Assembly (NCBI RefSeq): GCF_900100155.1
Contig: NZ_FMTP01000002.1
Span: 1-64,000 of the forward strand
Direction: 5' to 3'
Source of the DNA: Ancylobacter rudongensis
Lineage (GTDB): Bacteria > Pseudomonadota > Alphaproteobacteria > Rhizobiales > Xanthobacteraceae
DNA length: 64,000 nt
The notes under the pieces were generated by a model that did not search any database, was not told where the DNA came from, and saw only the letters and a list, made by a program, of their open reading frames with translations. Of the stretch, positions 17,533 through 25,939 are shown one piece after another (position 1 is the stretch's first letter; the number at the start of each line of letters is the position of its first letter). Made by a program: the position numbers and the translations under genes.

Positions 17533-18927
17533 TCACACCCGCGTCATGCGGTTCCAGGCGTCGAGGCCGGCGATCTTGTAGGCCTCCGCCAGGGTGGGGT
17601 AGTTGAACGTGTTCTCGATGAAATAGTCGATCGTGCCGCGCAGGTTCAGCACCGCCTGGCCGATGTGGATCAGCTCGGTCGCGCCCTCGCCGACGATGTG
17701 GACGCCGAGCAGGCGGCGGGTCTTCACCGAGAAGATCATCTTCATCATCCCGTTGTTCAGCCCCATGATGTGGCCGCGCGAGGTCTCGCGGAAGCGGGCG
17801 ATGCCGCATTCATACGGGATCTCGCGCTTGCGCACCTCTTCCTCGCTCATGCCCACGGTGGACATCTCAGGCACCGAATAGATGCCATAGGGGAAGAATT
17901 CCGGCGGGGGCGGCGGCTCCAGTCCGAAGGCGTGACAGGCGGCGACGCGGCCCTGCTCCATCGAGGTGGAGGCGAGGCTGGGGAAGCCGATGACATCGCC
18001 CGCCGCATAAATGTGCGGCACGGCGGTCTGCAGCGTCTTCGGCTCGACGCCGATGCGGCCGCGATGGTCGACGGCGAGGCCGGCGGCTTCGAGGTTCAGC
18101 CGGTCGGTGGCGCCGACGCGGCCGGCGGCGAACAGCAGCATGTCGGACTGCACGGTGCGCCCATCCGCCAGCTTGCACACCGGCCGCTCGCGCGCGTCCA
18201 GCGTGATCGAGGTGACGGCGGAACCGAAGCGCAGGGCGACGTTGCGGTCACGCAGCTCATGGACGAATTCCTCGATCAGCTCCTTGTCGATGAAATCGAG
18301 AAAGGTCGAGCGCGGCTCGATCAGCGTAACCGACACATCAAGCGCGCTGAAGATCGAGGCATATTCGACGCCGATGACGCCGGCGCCGATGACGGCGAGG
18401 CTGCGCGGCAGGCGGGGAAGGTCGACGATCTCGTCGCTGTCGAACACGCTCATGCCGTTGAACGGCACATAATCGGGCCGGAACGGGCGGGTGCCGACCG
18501 CGATCAGCACATGGGCGCCGGTGACCTTGTCGATCTCGCCCCCCTCGCCGGTGATCTCGATGGTGTGCGGGTCGAGGAAGCGGGCCTCGCCGCGCGCGGT
18601 CTTCACCGCGTTGCGGGCGAACTGGTGTTCCAGAACCTCGACCTCATGGTCGAGCGTCTTGTGCAGCCGCGCCATCAGATCGGCGGCGCCGATATCCTGC
18701 TTCACCCGGTAGGAGCGGCCGTAGAAGCCGCGCTCGCGCCAGCCGGAGAGGTTGAGCACCGTCTCGCGCAGGGTTTTCGACGGGATGGTGCCGGTGTGGA
18801 CCGAGACCCCGCCGACGCGGCGGCCCTTCTCCACCACCAGCACCGACTTGCCGATCTTGGCGGACTGGACGGCGGCGCGGCGACCGGAAGGGCCGCTGCC
18901 GATGACAATCATGTCGAAATCGTACAT
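17533..18927 (-). CDS. sthA: soluble pyridine nucleotide transhydrogenase
   Basis: The 464-residue flavoprotein resembles dihydrolipoamide dehydrogenase (MIVIGSGPSGRRAAVQSAKI at the N-terminus), but the redox CxxxxC is replaced by VHTGTIPSKTL, the mark of SthA/UdhA. It moves hydride between NADPH and NAD. I chose the ATG at 18927 (MYDFDMIVIG); an upstream start at 19083 would add 52 residues overlapping the divergent regulator. Its place between the C1-folate genes and the glutamate-synthase-like genes suggests it balances NADPH from FolD. Confidence 0.9.
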   Translation of the reverse strand: MYDFDMIVIGSGPSGRRAAVQSAKIGKSVLVVEKGRRVGGVSVHTGTIPSKTLRETVLNLSGWRERGFYGRSYRVKQDIGAADLMARLHKTLDHEVEVLEHQFARNAVKTARGEARFLDPHTIEITGEGGEIDKVTGAHVLIAVGTRPFRPDYVPFNGMSVFDSDEIVDLPRLPRSLAVIGAGVIGVEYASIFSALDVSVTLIEPRSTFLDFIDKELIEEFVHELRDRNVALRFGSAVTSITLDARERPVCKLADGRTVQSDMLLFAAGRVGATDRLNLEAAGLAVDHRGRIGVEPKTLQTAVPHIYAAGDVIGFPSLASTSMEQGRVAACHAFGLEPPPPPEFFPYGIYSVPEMSTVGMSEEEVRKREIPYECGIARFRETSRGHIMGLNNGMMKMIFSVKTRRLLGVHIVGEGATELIHIGQAVLNLRGTIDYFIENTFNYPTLAEAYKIAGLDAWNRMTRV

Positions 18928-19109
18928 GGAAGCGCGGGACCATTCTGCGGGCGGCAGGAAATTACCGCTCATCGATGCACGATGAATGCCAAGCCTCCAT
19001 GACAGGGACGCCAGCCGTGCGGAAGGCATCGTGCCGGCGCACGCTGGCTCGGGGCTTGCTTTTGCTGGCGGAACGGGTCCCATCGCCGGGGCGAGCGGAG
19101 GGAACGGAC

Positions 19110-19778
19110 GTGGTGAATGGCGGGCGGCGCAAAGCGGGCGGGACGGTGGAGGAGCCGGCCGAGGACCTGACGACCGGCTCGGGCGCGCCTGTGGTGCGCG
19201 AGCGCACGCTGGAACAGGCGCTGGGCCAGCATGTGCGGGCGATACGGCACGATCTCGACCTGACCGTCTCCGATCTCGCCAGCGCCGCCGGAATCTCGGT
19301 GGGGATGCTGTCGAAGATCGAGAACGGGCTGATCTCGCCCTCGCTCAGCACGCTGCAGGCGATTGCCGGCGTGCTCAACGTGCCGATCTCCACCCTGTTC
19401 ACCACCTTCGAGGAGAAACGCGACTGCTCCTATGTGCCCGCCGGCGGCGGGGTGCGGATCGAGCGGCGCGGCACCAAGGTCGGGCACCTCTATGAGCTGC
19501 TCGGCCATGCGGTGGGCGGCGAGGTGGCGGTCGAGCCCTATCTGATCACGCTCAGCGAGGAAGCGGTGCCCTATACCGGCTTCCGCCATGCCGGGGTGGA
19601 GTTCATCCACATGCTCTCCGGCGAGGTGATCTACCGCCATGGCGAGCGCACCTATCACCTCCGGCCCGGCGATTCCCTGCTGTTCGACAGCGCCGCCACC
19701 CATGGGCCGGAAGAGCTGCTGGTGCGGCCGATGAGCTATCTCTCGATCATCATCTATCCCCGCGAGAGCGAGCGCTGA
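19110..19778 (+). CDS. XRE-family regulator with C-terminal cupin domain
   Basis: The protein of about 222 residues has a helix-turn-helix (LASAAGISVGMLSKIENGLI) followed by a cupin barrel with GVEFIHMLSGEVIYRHGERT and RPGDSLLFDSAATHGPE. This architecture senses small metabolites. I chose the GTG at 19110, which has GGAGGG 7 bp upstream; in-frame ATGs at 18975 and 18999 would add 37-45 residues and run into the sthA promoter. It lies 216 bp upstream of glxB; a perfect palindrome in that gap (19876-19892) is a candidate operator. Confidence 0.85.
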   Translation: MVNGGRRKAGGTVEEPAEDLTTGSGAPVVRERTLEQALGQHVRAIRHDLDLTVSDLASAAGISVGMLSKIENGLISPSLSTLQAIAGVLNVPISTLFTTFEEKRDCSYVPAGGGVRIERRGTKVGHLYELLGHAVGGEVAVEPYLITLSEEAVPYTGFRHAGVEFIHMLSGEVIYRHGERTYHLRPGDSLLFDSAATHGPEELLVRPMSYLSIIIYPRESER

Positions 19779-19803
19779 GCGCAACCTGCGCCGTGTCCGC
19801 CAC

Positions 19804-19841
19804 CGTCATCCCGGACGGCCGCAGGCCGCGCCGGGATGACG
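19804..19841. repeat. dispersed palindrome, GTCATCCCGG/CCGGGATGAC type
   Basis: The arms GTCATCCCGG and CCGGGATGAC enclose GGCCGCAGGCC. This is a short version of the element that forms 39-bp arms at 55142-55236. Confidence 0.7.
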
Positions 19842-19875
19842 ACGTGATGGAGTGAGCCGAGCGAGGGCACGGCGG

Positions 19876-19892
19876 TTTTCTTCTAAAGAAAA
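19876..19892. promoter_or_regulatory. perfect palindrome upstream of glxB
   Basis: TTTTCTTCTAAAGAAAA consists of perfect 7-bp arms around CTA, in an AT-rich patch 103 bp upstream of glxB and 98 bp downstream of the XRE-cupin gene. It is a candidate operator for that regulator. It could also act as a weak bidirectional terminator. Confidence 0.6.
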
Positions 19893-19994
19893 TATTATTC
19901 CTGGATTATTGACGCCCGCGCGGGCGGCTCCTAAAAGACTGGGCAAGGCCTTTGCGCCCTCTGCCCTCTCTTTTGCCTGCAGGAGTATTCCGCC

Positions 19995-20876
19995 ATGTGC
20001 GGCATTGTCGGCCTGTTCCTGAAGCAGCCGAAGCTGGAGCCCGAACTCGGCGCCCTGCTTTCGCAGATGCTCGACATCATGTGCGACCGCGGGCCGGATT
20101 CGGCCGGCTTCGCCGTCTATGGCGCCGGCACCCCCGGCTTCGTGAAGCTCACCCTTCGCGGCCCCGCCGGCACCGATTTCGCCGCGCTGGGCGCGGAGAT
20201 CGGCCACCCGGTGATCGCCCGCGACACCCATGGCGTGCTGAGCGTGCCGGTGGCTGAGGAAGCCACGGTCCGCGCCGCGCTCGCCCGCCTCGCCCCGGCG
20301 GTGAAGGTGGTCGGCGCCGGCGCCCGCATGGAACTCTACAAGGAAGTCGGTCTGCCCGCCGATGTCGCCAAGCGCTTCAAGCTGGAGACGATGAGCGGCA
20401 CCCACGCCATCGGCCACACCCGCATGGCGACCGAGAGCGCCGTGACCACGGACGGCGCCCACCCCTTCTCCACCGGGCCGGACCAGTGCCTGGTGCATAA
20501 TGGCTCGCTCTCCAACCATGCCGGCGTGCGCCGCCTGCTCGCCCGCGAGGGGCTGGAGGTGACGACCGAGAACGACAGCGAGGTGGCCGCCGCCTACCTC
20601 ACCTACCGCATGCGCGGCGGCGACAGCCTGGGCGAGGCGCTGGAGCATTCGCTGGGCGACCTCGACGGCTTCTACACCTTCGTCGTCGGCACAGAGAGTG
20701 GCTTCGGCGTGCTGCGCGACCCGATCGCCTGCAAGCCGGCCGTCATGGCCGAAACCGACGATTACGTCGCCTTCGCCTCCGAATACCGCGCGCTCGCCGG
20801 CCTGCCCGGCATCGAGACCGCGCGGGTGTTCGAGCCGGAGCCGGCAAAGGTCTATTTCTGGGATCGTGCCGCATGA
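19995..20876 (+). CDS. glxB: glutamine amidotransferase subunit, GlxB/MgsA type
   Basis: The 293-residue class II amidotransferase has the Ntn nucleophile Cys2 (MCGIVGLFLK, exposed after Met removal) plus CDRGPDSAGFAVYG and HTRMATESAV. It matches the amidotransferase domain of glutamate synthase made as a separate subunit. In glxBCD it frees ammonia from glutamine; in the methylamine pathway the homologue MgsA works on gamma-glutamylmethylamide within N-methylglutamate synthase. Its stop overlaps glxC (ATGA). Confidence 0.9.
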   Translation: MCGIVGLFLKQPKLEPELGALLSQMLDIMCDRGPDSAGFAVYGAGTPGFVKLTLRGPAGTDFAALGAEIGHPVIARDTHGVLSVPVAEEATVRAALARLAPAVKVVGAGARMELYKEVGLPADVAKRFKLETMSGTHAIGHTRMATESAVTTDGAHPFSTGPDQCLVHNGSLSNHAGVRRLLAREGLEVTTENDSEVAAAYLTYRMRGGDSLGEALEHSLGDLDGFYTFVVGTESGFGVLRDPIACKPAVMAETDDYVAFASEYRALAGLPGIETARVFEPEPAKVYFWDRAA

Positions 20877-21598
20877 ACCTCTCGCTGAAGCCTGCCACCG
20901 CCGAGGGCGAAACCTTCGTCGACCTCGCCACCACCCCCCTGCGCGAGCTGAACGGCGCCCTGCACAAGCTGGCGCCCGACACCAACCAGACGCTGTGGAA
21001 GATCGCCAACCCGGCCGGCCGCCACGCCATCGCCGCCGGGCTGGACGCGCCGATCACCGTCGAGATCGACGGGCCGGTCGGCTATTACTGCGCCGGCATG
21101 AACAAGCAGGCGCGCGTCATCGTGCATGGCAATGCCGGCGTCGGCGTCGGCGAGAACATGATGAGCGGGCTCATTCATGTGAAGGGCGATGCCAGCCAGG
21201 CCGCCGGCGCCACCGCCCATGGCGGGCTGCTGATCATCGACGGCAACGCCTCGGCCCGCTGCGGCATCTCGATGAAGGGCATCGACATCGTGGTGAAGGG
21301 CTCGATCGGCCATATGAGCGCCTTCATGGCGCAGGCCGGCACCCTCACCGTGCTGGGCGATGCCGGCGAGGCGCTGGGCGACAGCCTCTATGAGGCGAAG
21401 CTGTTCGTGCGCGGCTCGGTCGCCAGCCTAGGGGCCGACTGCATCGAGAAGGAGATGCGCGAGGAGCACAAGGCGATGCTCGCCGCCAAGCTGGAAGCGG
21501 CCGGCATCCTCGGCGAGGTCGATATCTCCGAGTTCCGCCGCTACGGCTCAGCCCGCACGCTCTACCATTTCCACGTCGACAACGTGTCGAGCTATTGA
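20873..21598 (+). CDS. glxC: glutamate synthase GXGXG-domain subunit, GlxC/MgsB type
   Basis: The 241-residue protein is the right-handed beta-helix (GXGXG) domain that forms the C-terminus of the glutamate synthase large chain, here free-standing. Repeats such as HGNAGVGVGENMMSGLIHVKG and HGGLLIIDGNASARCGISMK show it. Its role is structural within the synthase complex. It is coupled to glxB by overlap and lies 7 bp before glxD. Confidence 0.9.
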   Translation: MNLSLKPATAEGETFVDLATTPLRELNGALHKLAPDTNQTLWKIANPAGRHAIAAGLDAPITVEIDGPVGYYCAGMNKQARVIVHGNAGVGVGENMMSGLIHVKGDASQAAGATAHGGLLIIDGNASARCGISMKGIDIVVKGSIGHMSAFMAQAGTLTVLGDAGEALGDSLYEAKLFVRGSVASLGADCIEKEMREEHKAMLAAKLEAAGILGEVDISEFRRYGSARTLYHFHVDNVSSY

Positions 21599-21605
21599 GG
21601 GCGCG

Positions 21606-22943
21606 ATGACCGACCACAGCAACACCCCGCGCACGACACCGCGCTCTTCCGCCACCTTCGACGACTACACGCTCTCGGAAATCCGCCGCGCGGCGGCGAC
21701 CGGCATCTATGATATTCGCGGCGGCGGCGCCAAGCGCCGGGTGCCCCACTTCGACGACCTGCTGTTCCTCGGCGCCTCGATGTCGCGCTACCCGCTGGAA
21801 GGCTACCGCGAGAAGTGCTCCACCGAGGTCGTGCTCGGCACCCGCTTCGCCAAGAAGCCGCTCGAGCTGAAGATCCCGATCACCATTGCCGGCATGAGCT
21901 TCGGCTCGCTCTCGGCCAATGCCAAGGAAGCGCTCGGGCGCGGCGCCTCGGCCATGGGCACCTCGACCACCACGGGCGATGGCGGCATGACCAATGAGGA
22001 GCGCGGGCACTCCACCCAGCTCGTCTACCAGTACCTGCCCTCGCGCTACGGCATGAACCCGGACGACCTCAAGCGCGCCGACGCCATCGAGGTGGTGGTC
22101 GGCCAGGGCGCCAAGCCGGGCGGCGGCGGCATGCTGCTCGGCCAGAAGATCACCGAGCGGGTGGCCGGCATGCGCACCCTGCCTGTCGGCATCGACCAGC
22201 GCTCGGCCTGCCGCCACCCGGACTGGACCGGGCCGGACGATCTTGAAATCAAGATCGAGGAACTGCGCGAGATCACCGACTGGGAGAAGCCGATCTATGT
22301 GAAGGTCGGCGCCGCCCGCCCCTATTACGACACGGCGCTGGCGGTGAAGTCCGGCGCCGATGTGGTTGTCGTCGACGGCATGCAGGGCGGCACCGCCGCG
22401 ACGCAGGAAATCTTCATCGAGCATGTCGGCATTCCGACGCTCGCCGCCGTGCGCCAGGCGGTGAAGGCGCTGCAGGACCTCGGCATGCACCGCAAGGTGC
22501 AGCTGATCGTCTCCGGTGGCATCCGCAACGGGGCGGATGTGGCCAAGGCGCTGGCGCTCGGCGCCGATGCGGTGGCGATCGGCACCGCCGCGCTGGTGGC
22601 GCTGGGCGACAACGACCCGCATTACGCCGCCGAATATGAAGCGCTCGGCACCCGTCCCGGCGCCTATGACGACTGGCATGAGGGCCGCGACCCCGCCGGC
22701 ATCACCACCCAGGACCCGGCGCTGATGGCCCGGCTCGACCCGATCGCCGCCGGAAGGCGTCTCGCCAATTACCTCGCCGTGCTGACGCTGGAGTGCCAGA
22801 CCATCGCCCGCGCCTGCGGCAAGAGCCATGTGCACAATCTGGAGCCGGAAGACCTGGTGGCGCTGACCATCGAGGCCGCCGCCATGGCCAATGTGCCGCT
22901 GGCCGGCACCGACTGGATTCCGGGGCGGAACGGCGGATTCTGA
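21606..22943 (+). CDS. glxD: FMN-binding glutamate synthase-like subunit, GlxD/MgsC type
   Basis: The 445-residue protein matches the FMN/synthase domain of glutamate synthase: PITIAGMSFGSLSANAKEAL, GQGAKPGGGGMLLG, VVDGMQGGTAATQEIFIEHVG and LIVSGGIRNGADVAKALALGA. It is the catalytic core. With glxB and glxC it makes either a ferredoxin-like glutamate synthase variant or N-methylglutamate synthase (MgsC). It is followed by a strong hairpin and then the glutamine-synthetase-like gene. Confidence 0.9.
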   Translation: MTDHSNTPRTTPRSSATFDDYTLSEIRRAAATGIYDIRGGGAKRRVPHFDDLLFLGASMSRYPLEGYREKCSTEVVLGTRFAKKPLELKIPITIAGMSFGSLSANAKEALGRGASAMGTSTTTGDGGMTNEERGHSTQLVYQYLPSRYGMNPDDLKRADAIEVVVGQGAKPGGGGMLLGQKITERVAGMRTLPVGIDQRSACRHPDWTGPDDLEIKIEELREITDWEKPIYVKVGAARPYYDTALAVKSGADVVVVDGMQGGTAATQEIFIEHVGIPTLAAVRQAVKALQDLGMHRKVQLIVSGGIRNGADVAKALALGADAVAIGTAALVALGDNDPHYAAEYEALGTRPGAYDDWHEGRDPAGITTQDPALMARLDPIAAGRRLANYLAVLTLECQTIARACGKSHVHNLEPEDLVALTIEAAAMANVPLAGTDWIPGRNGGF

Positions 22944-22950
22944 TCATCAA

Positions 22951-22973
22951 CCCCGCGCCTCGGCGCGGGGTTT
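22951..22973 (+). terminator. hairpin with short T-run between glxD and glnT/gmaS
   Basis: A 9-bp perfect GC stem (CCCCGCGCC/GGCGCGGGG) with a 2-base loop is followed by TTT. It sits 8 bp past the glxD stop and probably terminates or partly attenuates transcription before the next gene. Confidence 0.7.
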
Positions 22974-23033
22974 GCACGTCACGACGACCAACGAGCCCGA
23001 ACGGGCCGGGGAACAGCGAAACCGGATTGCACC

Positions 23034-24338
23034 ATGGCCAATGATCTCGCTCACGCCGCCAAAGAACTCGGCATCAAGTATTTCCTGATCTCCTATGTCG
23101 ACCTGTTCGGTGCGCTGAGGGCCAAGCTGGCCCCGGCCTCCGCCATCTCAGGCATGCAGCGCTCCGGGGCGGGCTTTGCCGGCTTCGCCACCTGGCTCGA
23201 CATGAGCCCGGCCGATGCCGACCTGTTCGCCGTCCCCGACGCCTCCAGCCTGATCCAACTGCCCTGGAAGCCGGACGTCGGCTGGCTCGCTTCCGACCTG
23301 GTGATGAACAACGAGCTGGTGGCGCAGGCGCCGCGCAATGTGCTGAAAGCCACCATGCTGGGCGCCGACAGCCTCGGCTACCAGATGAAGACCGGCGTCG
23401 AGTGCGAGTTCTTCCTCACCAATGCCGACGGCACCAAAATCTCGGATGCCGCCGACAACGCCACCAAGCCCTGCTACGACCAGTCCGCCCTGATGCGCCG
23501 CTACGAGGTGATCAAGGAAATCTGCGACTGCATGCTGACCCTGGGCTGGGGCCCCTACCAGAACGACCATGAGGACGCCAACGGCCAGTTCGAGATGAAC
23601 TGGGACTTCGCCGACGCGCTTGTGACCGCCGACCGGCATGTGTTCTTCAAGTTCATGGCCCGCTCCATCGCCGAGAAGCACGGGCTGCGCGCCACCTTCA
23701 TGCCCAAGCCCTTCATCGACCTCACCGGCTCGGGCTGCCACATGCACACCTCGCTCTGGGGGCCGGACGGCGCCAACCTGTTCGAGGACGAGACGGGCGA
23801 GCTGGGGCTTTCCGCGCTCGGCTACAATTTCATCGGCGGGCTGATCCATTCGGCCGACGCGCTGTGCGCCTTCACCAACCCGACGGTGAATTCCTACAAG
23901 CGCATCAACGCCCCGCGCACCGTCTCCGGCGCCACCTGGGCCCCCAACACAGTGACCTATACCGGCAATAACCGCACCCACATGATCCGCATCCCCGATG
24001 CGGGCCGGCTGGAGCTGCGCCTGCCGGACGGCGCCGCCAACCCCTATCTCGCCCCCGCCGCCATGCTGGCCGCCGGGCTCGACGGCATCCAGAACCAGCG
24101 CGACCCGGGCAAGCGGCTCGACATCAACATGTATACGGACGGCCACAAGGTGAAGGGCGCCAAGAAGCTGCCGCTGAACCTGCTCGATGCCATCCGCGCG
24201 CTGGAGAAGAACACCGTGCTGCGCAGCGCGCTGGGCGCGCCGCTGGTCGAGGGCTACACCAAGCTGAAGCACGAGGAATGGAACGCCTATTCCCGCCACC
24301 TCACCCAGTGGGAGCGCGACAACACGCTGGATATCTGA
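23034..24338 (+). CDS. type III glutamine synthetase-like ligase, probable gamma-glutamylmethylamide synthetase
   Basis: The 434-residue protein belongs to the glutamine synthetase superfamily, in the GlnT/GmaS branch of Hyphomicrobiales and marine methylotrophs. Visible landmarks are the glutamate/metal-site strand VECEFFL, NDHEDANGQFEMNWD, GSGCHMHTSLWG and the RLPDGAANPYL ending. GlnT was named for glutamine synthesis; close relatives (GmaS) join methylamine to glutamate with ATP. With glxBCD upstream and a soxBDAG-like dehydrogenase in the same block, GmaS activity is favoured. I cannot separate the two from sequence by eye, so no symbol is given. Confidence 0.85.
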   Translation: MANDLAHAAKELGIKYFLISYVDLFGALRAKLAPASAISGMQRSGAGFAGFATWLDMSPADADLFAVPDASSLIQLPWKPDVGWLASDLVMNNELVAQAPRNVLKATMLGADSLGYQMKTGVECEFFLTNADGTKISDAADNATKPCYDQSALMRRYEVIKEICDCMLTLGWGPYQNDHEDANGQFEMNWDFADALVTADRHVFFKFMARSIAEKHGLRATFMPKPFIDLTGSGCHMHTSLWGPDGANLFEDETGELGLSALGYNFIGGLIHSADALCAFTNPTVNSYKRINAPRTVSGATWAPNTVTYTGNNRTHMIRIPDAGRLELRLPDGAANPYLAPAAMLAAGLDGIQNQRDPGKRLDINMYTDGHKVKGAKKLPLNLLDAIRALEKNTVLRSALGAPLVEGYTKLKHEEWNAYSRHLTQWERDNTLDI

Positions 24339-24360
24339 GCGGGCGGGCGGGCGGCGCCAA

Positions 24361-24385
24361 AGGCGGGGATGCAGCATTCCCGCCT
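24361..24385 (+). terminator. hairpin after the GlnT/GmaS-like gene
   Basis: AGGCGGGGATGC and GCATTCCCGCCT pair over about 11 bp with one G-T step, 22 bp past the stop codon. No T-run follows, so it may be rho-assisted or an mRNA stabiliser. Confidence 0.55.
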
Positions 24386-24425
24386 GCCGCATGTCGGCTT
24401 GGCCTGCGGCCTGGCCGAAAGAGCG

Positions 24426-24498
24426 CTGTGTTTCGGCTTGATGCGCGTCAAGGTTGATGGACGGCAAATCAAGTTACCTCCAGCGAGGAGGACGCTTG
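24426..24498 (+). promoter_or_regulatory. upstream region of peptide gene 1, shared with copy 2
   Basis: Seventy-three bp before the ATG align with the region 24839-24911 before peptide 2, at the same length and roughly 60% identity by eye (GTTTCGGCTTGA at the left, AAGTTACCTCC in the middle). TTGATG at 24438 lies 61 bp before the ATG; TTGACG lies at 61, 57 and 60 bp before copies 2, 3 and 4. A strong GAGGAGGA ribosome site lies 6-13 bp before the start. Confidence 0.65.
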
Positions 24499-24660
24499 AT
24501 GACCCTTTATTCGAGCCAACACCCTACCCTCGTTCCGGACCGGAACAGGCGCGACGCACCGAAGCCCGCGTGGCGCACACCGGTCTGCCGGCTGGTGCCG
24601 CTGCCGGCGTCGACGCAGTTCGATTTGAGTTCCAACGGCGATAGTATGCTCCAGTCCTGA
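24499..24660 (+). CDS. 53-residue peptide 1 of a four-member family (RiPP precursor-like)
   Basis: Small ORF beginning MTLYSSQHPT. It has a conserved centre KPAWRTPVCRLVPLPAST (residues 22-39) and a variable tail of 14 residues, QFDLSSNGDSMLQS. Three further copies (24912, 25940, 26541) share length, centre and a terminal Ser. A constant segment followed by a variable hydrophilic tail is how RiPP precursors look; W-x-x-P recalls the (Y/W)xxP element that RRE domains bind in lasso-type leaders. No modification enzyme except a sulfotransferase-like gene is nearby. Excellent GAGGAGGA ribosome site. Function unknown. Confidence 0.75.
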   Translation: MTLYSSQHPTLVPDRNRRDAPKPAWRTPVCRLVPLPASTQFDLSSNGDSMLQS

Positions 24661-24838
24661 TTCACGACAGGACGACCCGCGCCGCGCGGCCGGGCCGCTC
24701 CGCGCAAGCGGCGTTTCGCGCGGCCGGTCGCCCCTTCTCCATTTCGCCACCTACCCCGTGGGAGCTCGCCAACAGGCGGGAGATCCCAGCGGCGCGATTC
24801 GCCGGCCTCGGCGGGCGGCGATGGCTGCGCCTCACTCG

Positions 24839-24911
24839 CTGCGTTTCGGCTTGACGCCGCGCCAAGGCAATAGAACACTTACGAAATTACCTCTGACGCG
24901 GACCGAGCTTG
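24839..24911 (+). promoter_or_regulatory. upstream region of peptide gene 2, shared with copy 1
   Basis: The same 73-bp layout as copy 1, with GTTTCGGCTTGACG at the left and AAATTACCTCT in the middle. TTGACG at 24851 is a possible -35; I see no convincing shared -10. The conserved non-coding sequence supports these short frames being real genes. Confidence 0.6.
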
Positions 24912-25073
24912 ATGACTCTTTCTGCGACCCAGCGCCCCGCCATCGTCCGGGCCACGGACACGCGCGACACCAACAAGCCTACATGGCGCACGCCGGTCTG
25001 CCGGCTGGTGCCGCTGCCAGCGTCGACGCGCATTGACGGGAGTATCACCGACGATCTTCTCGAGGTGTCCTGA
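24912..25073 (+). CDS. 53-residue peptide 2 (RiPP precursor-like)
   Basis: It begins MTLSATQRPA, has centre KPTWRTPVCRLVPLPAST (residues 22-39) and tail RIDGSITDDLLEVS. The centre is nearly identical to copy 1 at DNA level, while the first 20 residues and the tail diverge, so the centre is under constraint or was recently duplicated. It lies 125 bp upstream of the sulfotransferase-like gene on the same strand and could share its transcript. The ribosome site is weaker than in copy 1. Function unknown. Confidence 0.72.
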   Translation: MTLSATQRPAIVRATDTRDTNKPTWRTPVCRLVPLPASTRIDGSITDDLLEVS

Positions 25074-25198
25074 TTTCTCGGGCCGATGGCGTGCCGGCGA
25101 AAGACTCGGCCGGTGTCATGATCCTTCCGATTACGCCACCGAGACGGTAGGCTGCGCAATTCGAGCAGCGCTTAAGCGCTGGCGCGGGGAGCCTGCGG

Positions 25199-25813
25199 TT
25201 GAAGCATCACGTCCTCATTACCGGCACGGGCCGCGCCGGCACGTCGTTCCTGGTGCAATTGCTCAGCAATCTCGGCCTTGATACCGGCTACACGCCGGGG
25301 GAATTTCCGCTCGACCCGATCGCCCATGCCGGCCTCGAAGCTGACCCGCGCGACCCCGCCGCGCCCTATATCTGCAAGAACCCGTGGATCTGCGACACGG
25401 TCGAGGAGGTGCTGACCGACAGCTCGCTCCACATCGACCATGTGTTCATCCCGGTGCGGAACATCGAGGCCGCCGCCGCCAGCCGCGTTCATGTGCAGAA
25501 GGCCAATACCGGCAGCGAGGACATGCTCCAGCCCGTCGCCGGCGGGCTGTGGCATGTGGAGAAGGGCGCCGACCAGGCCGCGCTGCTGCGCCGCCAGTTC
25601 ACCCGGCTGGTCGAACAGCTGGTGCGGTTCGACATCGGCATGACCTTCATCTGGTACCCGCGACTGACCGAAGATCCCGATTATCTCCGCGCCAAGCTCG
25701 CCGAGGGGCTGGACATGCCGGACCCGGCGATCTTCCGCGAGGTGTTCGCGCGCACCGTGCGCCCGGAATGGGTGCATCGGTTCGGCGCCGAGGACAGCAC
25801 CGGCGCCCGCTGA
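25199..25813 (+). CDS. sulfotransferase-like P-loop protein
   Basis: The 204-residue protein starts with MKHHVLITGTGRAGTSFLVQ, where GTGRAGTSF fits the 5'-phosphosulfate (PAPS) binding loop of sulfotransferases. PVRNIEAAAASRVH may be the 3'-phosphate region. It is short for the family (usually 250-300 residues). The start is TTG at 25199 with GGGGA 8 bp upstream; no good ATG exists. It lies between peptide genes 2 and 3, so its substrate may be one of these peptides, though they have few Tyr residues (one in copy 1, none in the others). A small-molecule target is equally possible. Confidence 0.7.
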   Translation: MKHHVLITGTGRAGTSFLVQLLSNLGLDTGYTPGEFPLDPIAHAGLEADPRDPAAPYICKNPWICDTVEEVLTDSSLHIDHVFIPVRNIEAAAASRVHVQKANTGSEDMLQPVAGGLWHVEKGADQAALLRRQFTRLVEQLVRFDIGMTFIWYPRLTEDPDYLRAKLAEGLDMPDPAIFREVFARTVRPEWVHRFGAEDSTGAR

Positions 25814-25939
25814 CGGCATGGCGCCGGCGCCGCGTTCACTCCCTGACCGCGATCACCACCACGGCGCGCTACTGGTATCATATTGACGCCGGGTCGCTGC
25901 CGGCAGATAAAATCCGGGTCACATCCACCGGACAGCCCA

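Noticed and set aside
17533-19083. 516-residue form of the transhydrogenase starting at 19083
   Set aside because: The extra N-terminal residues precede the normal MYDFDMIVIG start and overlap the divergent regulator's start region.
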